From assembly GCA_028023455.1 (NCBI GenBank), contig JAQFVV010012396.1, positions 23,827,330 to 23,891,329 on the forward strand: 64,000 nucleotides of DNA. Direction: 5' to 3'. This DNA is from Epiperipatus broadwayi (taxonomy: Eukaryota > Onychophora > Udeonychophora > Euonychophora > Peripatidae). The stretch's first letter is position 1, and each line of letters opens with the position of its first letter. The position numbers were made by a program, and so were the translations under genes. The notes below the pieces were generated by a model. That model worked only from the letters and a program-made list of their open reading frames with translations, ran no database searches and was not told where the DNA came from. Shown here piece by piece: positions 62,051-64,000 of this stretch.

Positions 62051-64000
62051 TAACAAATTCTATTGATAGAGTGAGTTCAACAATTTTGAATCCATTATTA
62101 GCAACATATTATTTATAAATGAATAATACAGTAAACTATCATCAAAGTAAAAAAAAATATTATATTATCAATCATATTGTAAAGTCAAGAGTATTAGCTA
62201 ACCAATTCCTTTAGTATGATTGGAAAACTTACATTAAATCATATTAATAAAAAATTCTAGATCTTATCTATTAGTTTTAGGATGTTGATAATCTAGGCTA
62301 TTTTTAAAAAAGATAGTTTATTTTAAAACATGGTTATAGATGTATATCTAAAACCTTAAACTAATTCCACACGATTTTACCAAACCTAAAATAAAATCAA
62401 ACATTTTGCCAAGTTTATGTGTAGAAGATAAGCTGTATATTGGAAAAAGTGGAATTACAATGAAGTTTATTCTGCAATATATATATATATAAAATAAAAT
62501 ATTTGGAGGCAAACTAAATGTCTGATTATATCATGATTTAAATATGGTATTAAAGATTTTAAATAAATCTAAATTTCCTTCGAAATTGATGAAAATAGTA
62601 AGATCATGAATAAACATTACAACTTCTTTTATTAAATTTATTAAGTTTTTGTTGTTTCTTTATTTTATTTTCATATTTATTTAGAAACTATAATCAATGG
62701 GTATTAAGAAAGATAATTACTGAAAATAAGATGGAAAATAAATGATTAACAAATGCCTCTCTAATAGAGTTCCATAAATGAGCAATGTTTTTCTATTAGT
62801 TAGAACAGCTAGATATCTATTTTTGACTAACATTGTACAGTCAAATATGAAGGAGCCTATATTTTTATTTGTTTTTCCGAATTCAAACTCAGTCCGTGGA
62901 GATGGCAGGTGCATGCATTTTTATTACATAAGGAAACTCTAATTGAACTGATATTAAAATCAAATATATACAGTACTTATTTAAAAATAATAATAAACAT
63001 CAATAAAAAAATATTTCATTATATTACAATAACATCACTACGTAATGAAGTTTCTAATGGCATTATAATTACGTTATTTACGTAGTCTCGCTGTGACCTA
63101 TATTCATTACTGTTGAACAATCTAAATAAAAATTGTAAAGAATGCAATGTAGACCAACAAAACAGAATTATAATTAAGATATTTTCAATAGAAAGCTTTC
63201 CAATGTTTCGACTATTCTTATTTTAATTGGCACAGTTTTTAAAAGACCCTTCCGTCCTTCCTGCCAAAGATGACGTATTCTCAGATCATTTTTCCACTTC
63301 CTTTAAGAGTCAATTCTCATATGCCTAAAGTCACTGATAGCTCCTAGTTGTTAATGCAGAAAATTAAACCGGTCATAAGACACTTCGACAAATTAAAAAA
63401 ATCTGGACCTCATGTGATGCAACTTTTGGTCTATGGGAAATAGTAGACGGCTAGGTTTGATGTACGTAAAAGAAAGGTAATTTTACGCTAATTCCCATTT
63501 GAACCCCATAATGAGTTTGCTTTTATATCAAATATAATTGGGGAAAAAGTACTAACTTTTATTCAGCCATATGATTCATATAATTTTATATATATAAAAA
63601 ATAAAAACTGAAATTAAAAATCATGTTTTAAATTAAACAAGTTTACAAACTGCCGTGACTTTAAATTTTAATGACAATAGGAAAGAAACTATGATTTGCA
63701 GAGAAAAGTAATTTGTTTAACAGATTATGAATCATAATCCAAACATCTGTTGAAATATCGTTCATACTTACCTATATAAAAGTTTGCTTTATTTTTAAAA
63801 AAATCACAATATTAGATAATAAAATATAATATAATAGGTTTTCTTAATATATATATATATTTGAAAAATCCTATGAAATATTTATAATATTTTTAGGGTA
63901 GTTAGTGTTATTTTAAAGTTAAACACTAGCTGAAAAAAACACCTTAATTTTGATTTTAATTATAAATAATTGCCATTCATGATTATTAAATAATTTTTTT
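62051..64000. other. AT-rich non-coding DNA
   Basis: No supported gene. At about 62880-62893 the minus strand has TGAGTTTGAATTC, a weak B-box-like match. Short (TA)n runs at 62477-62490 and 63848-63861. Confidence 0.45.

Overview
The window is about 72-75% A+T and contains no intact long open reading frame. It is full of decayed retrotransposons, tRNA-derived short repeats, a hAT-type miniature transposon and microsatellites. This points to non-coding DNA of an AT-rich, repeat-rich invertebrate animal; the species cannot be named from the sequence. Nothing looks bacterial or viral, and nearly all open frames under 90 codons are chance frames in AT-rich DNA. No host gene is certain. Two very short candidate first exons (near 36.63 kb and 58.96 kb) are flagged at low confidence.

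Layout. 0-2.1 kb: a tRNA-type SINE and a 399-bp hAT MITE with 8-bp target duplications. 4.57-7.61 and 10.61-13.65 kb: two direct copies of an unidentified 3.0-kb repeat. Between them lie a decayed gag-like reading frame (minus strand, 7.9-9.02 kb), a CCC-(AT)n-GGG tract and a ~145-bp minisatellite. 16.90-17.78 kb: a long foldback element with a textbook type I hammerhead ribozyme and Pol III-like boxes. 18.9-19.8 kb: a decayed RTE LINE. 21.26-21.80 kb: a second foldback family with a different hammerhead. 22.7-23.93 kb: a Penelope-like element (PLE) in an inverted pair. 24.2-31.4 kb: decayed coding-like tracts of unknown kind. 33.55 kb: a long (TA)n. 38.35-41.16 kb: the best-preserved LINE (RTE clade, minus strand). 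42.50-43.11 and 43.46-43.77 kb: one more copy of each hammerhead foldback family. 48.46-48.85 kb: the second hAT MITE, in opposite orientation. 50.99-53.22 kb: a PLE reverse-transcriptase plus GIY-YIG remnant facing a partial inverted copy. 55.56-55.95 and 61.77-62.05 kb: further foldbacks. 59.53-59.76 kb: a 5'-truncated RTE end.

The unifying and most interesting signal is a set of inverted-repeat elements carrying hammerhead or hammerhead-like self-cleaving motifs. Two families (55-nt and 59-nt ribozymes) each occur at two loci with their fold largely kept. The 55-nt family sits next to tRNA-like A and B boxes, and the PLEs carry a related but altered motif at both 3' ends. Hammerheads in PLEs, in retrozymes and in SINE-like repeats such as schistosome Sm-alpha are established. 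The non-autonomous foldback units here, possibly mobilised by the resident PLE, may be undescribed in this organism. That mobilisation is inference.
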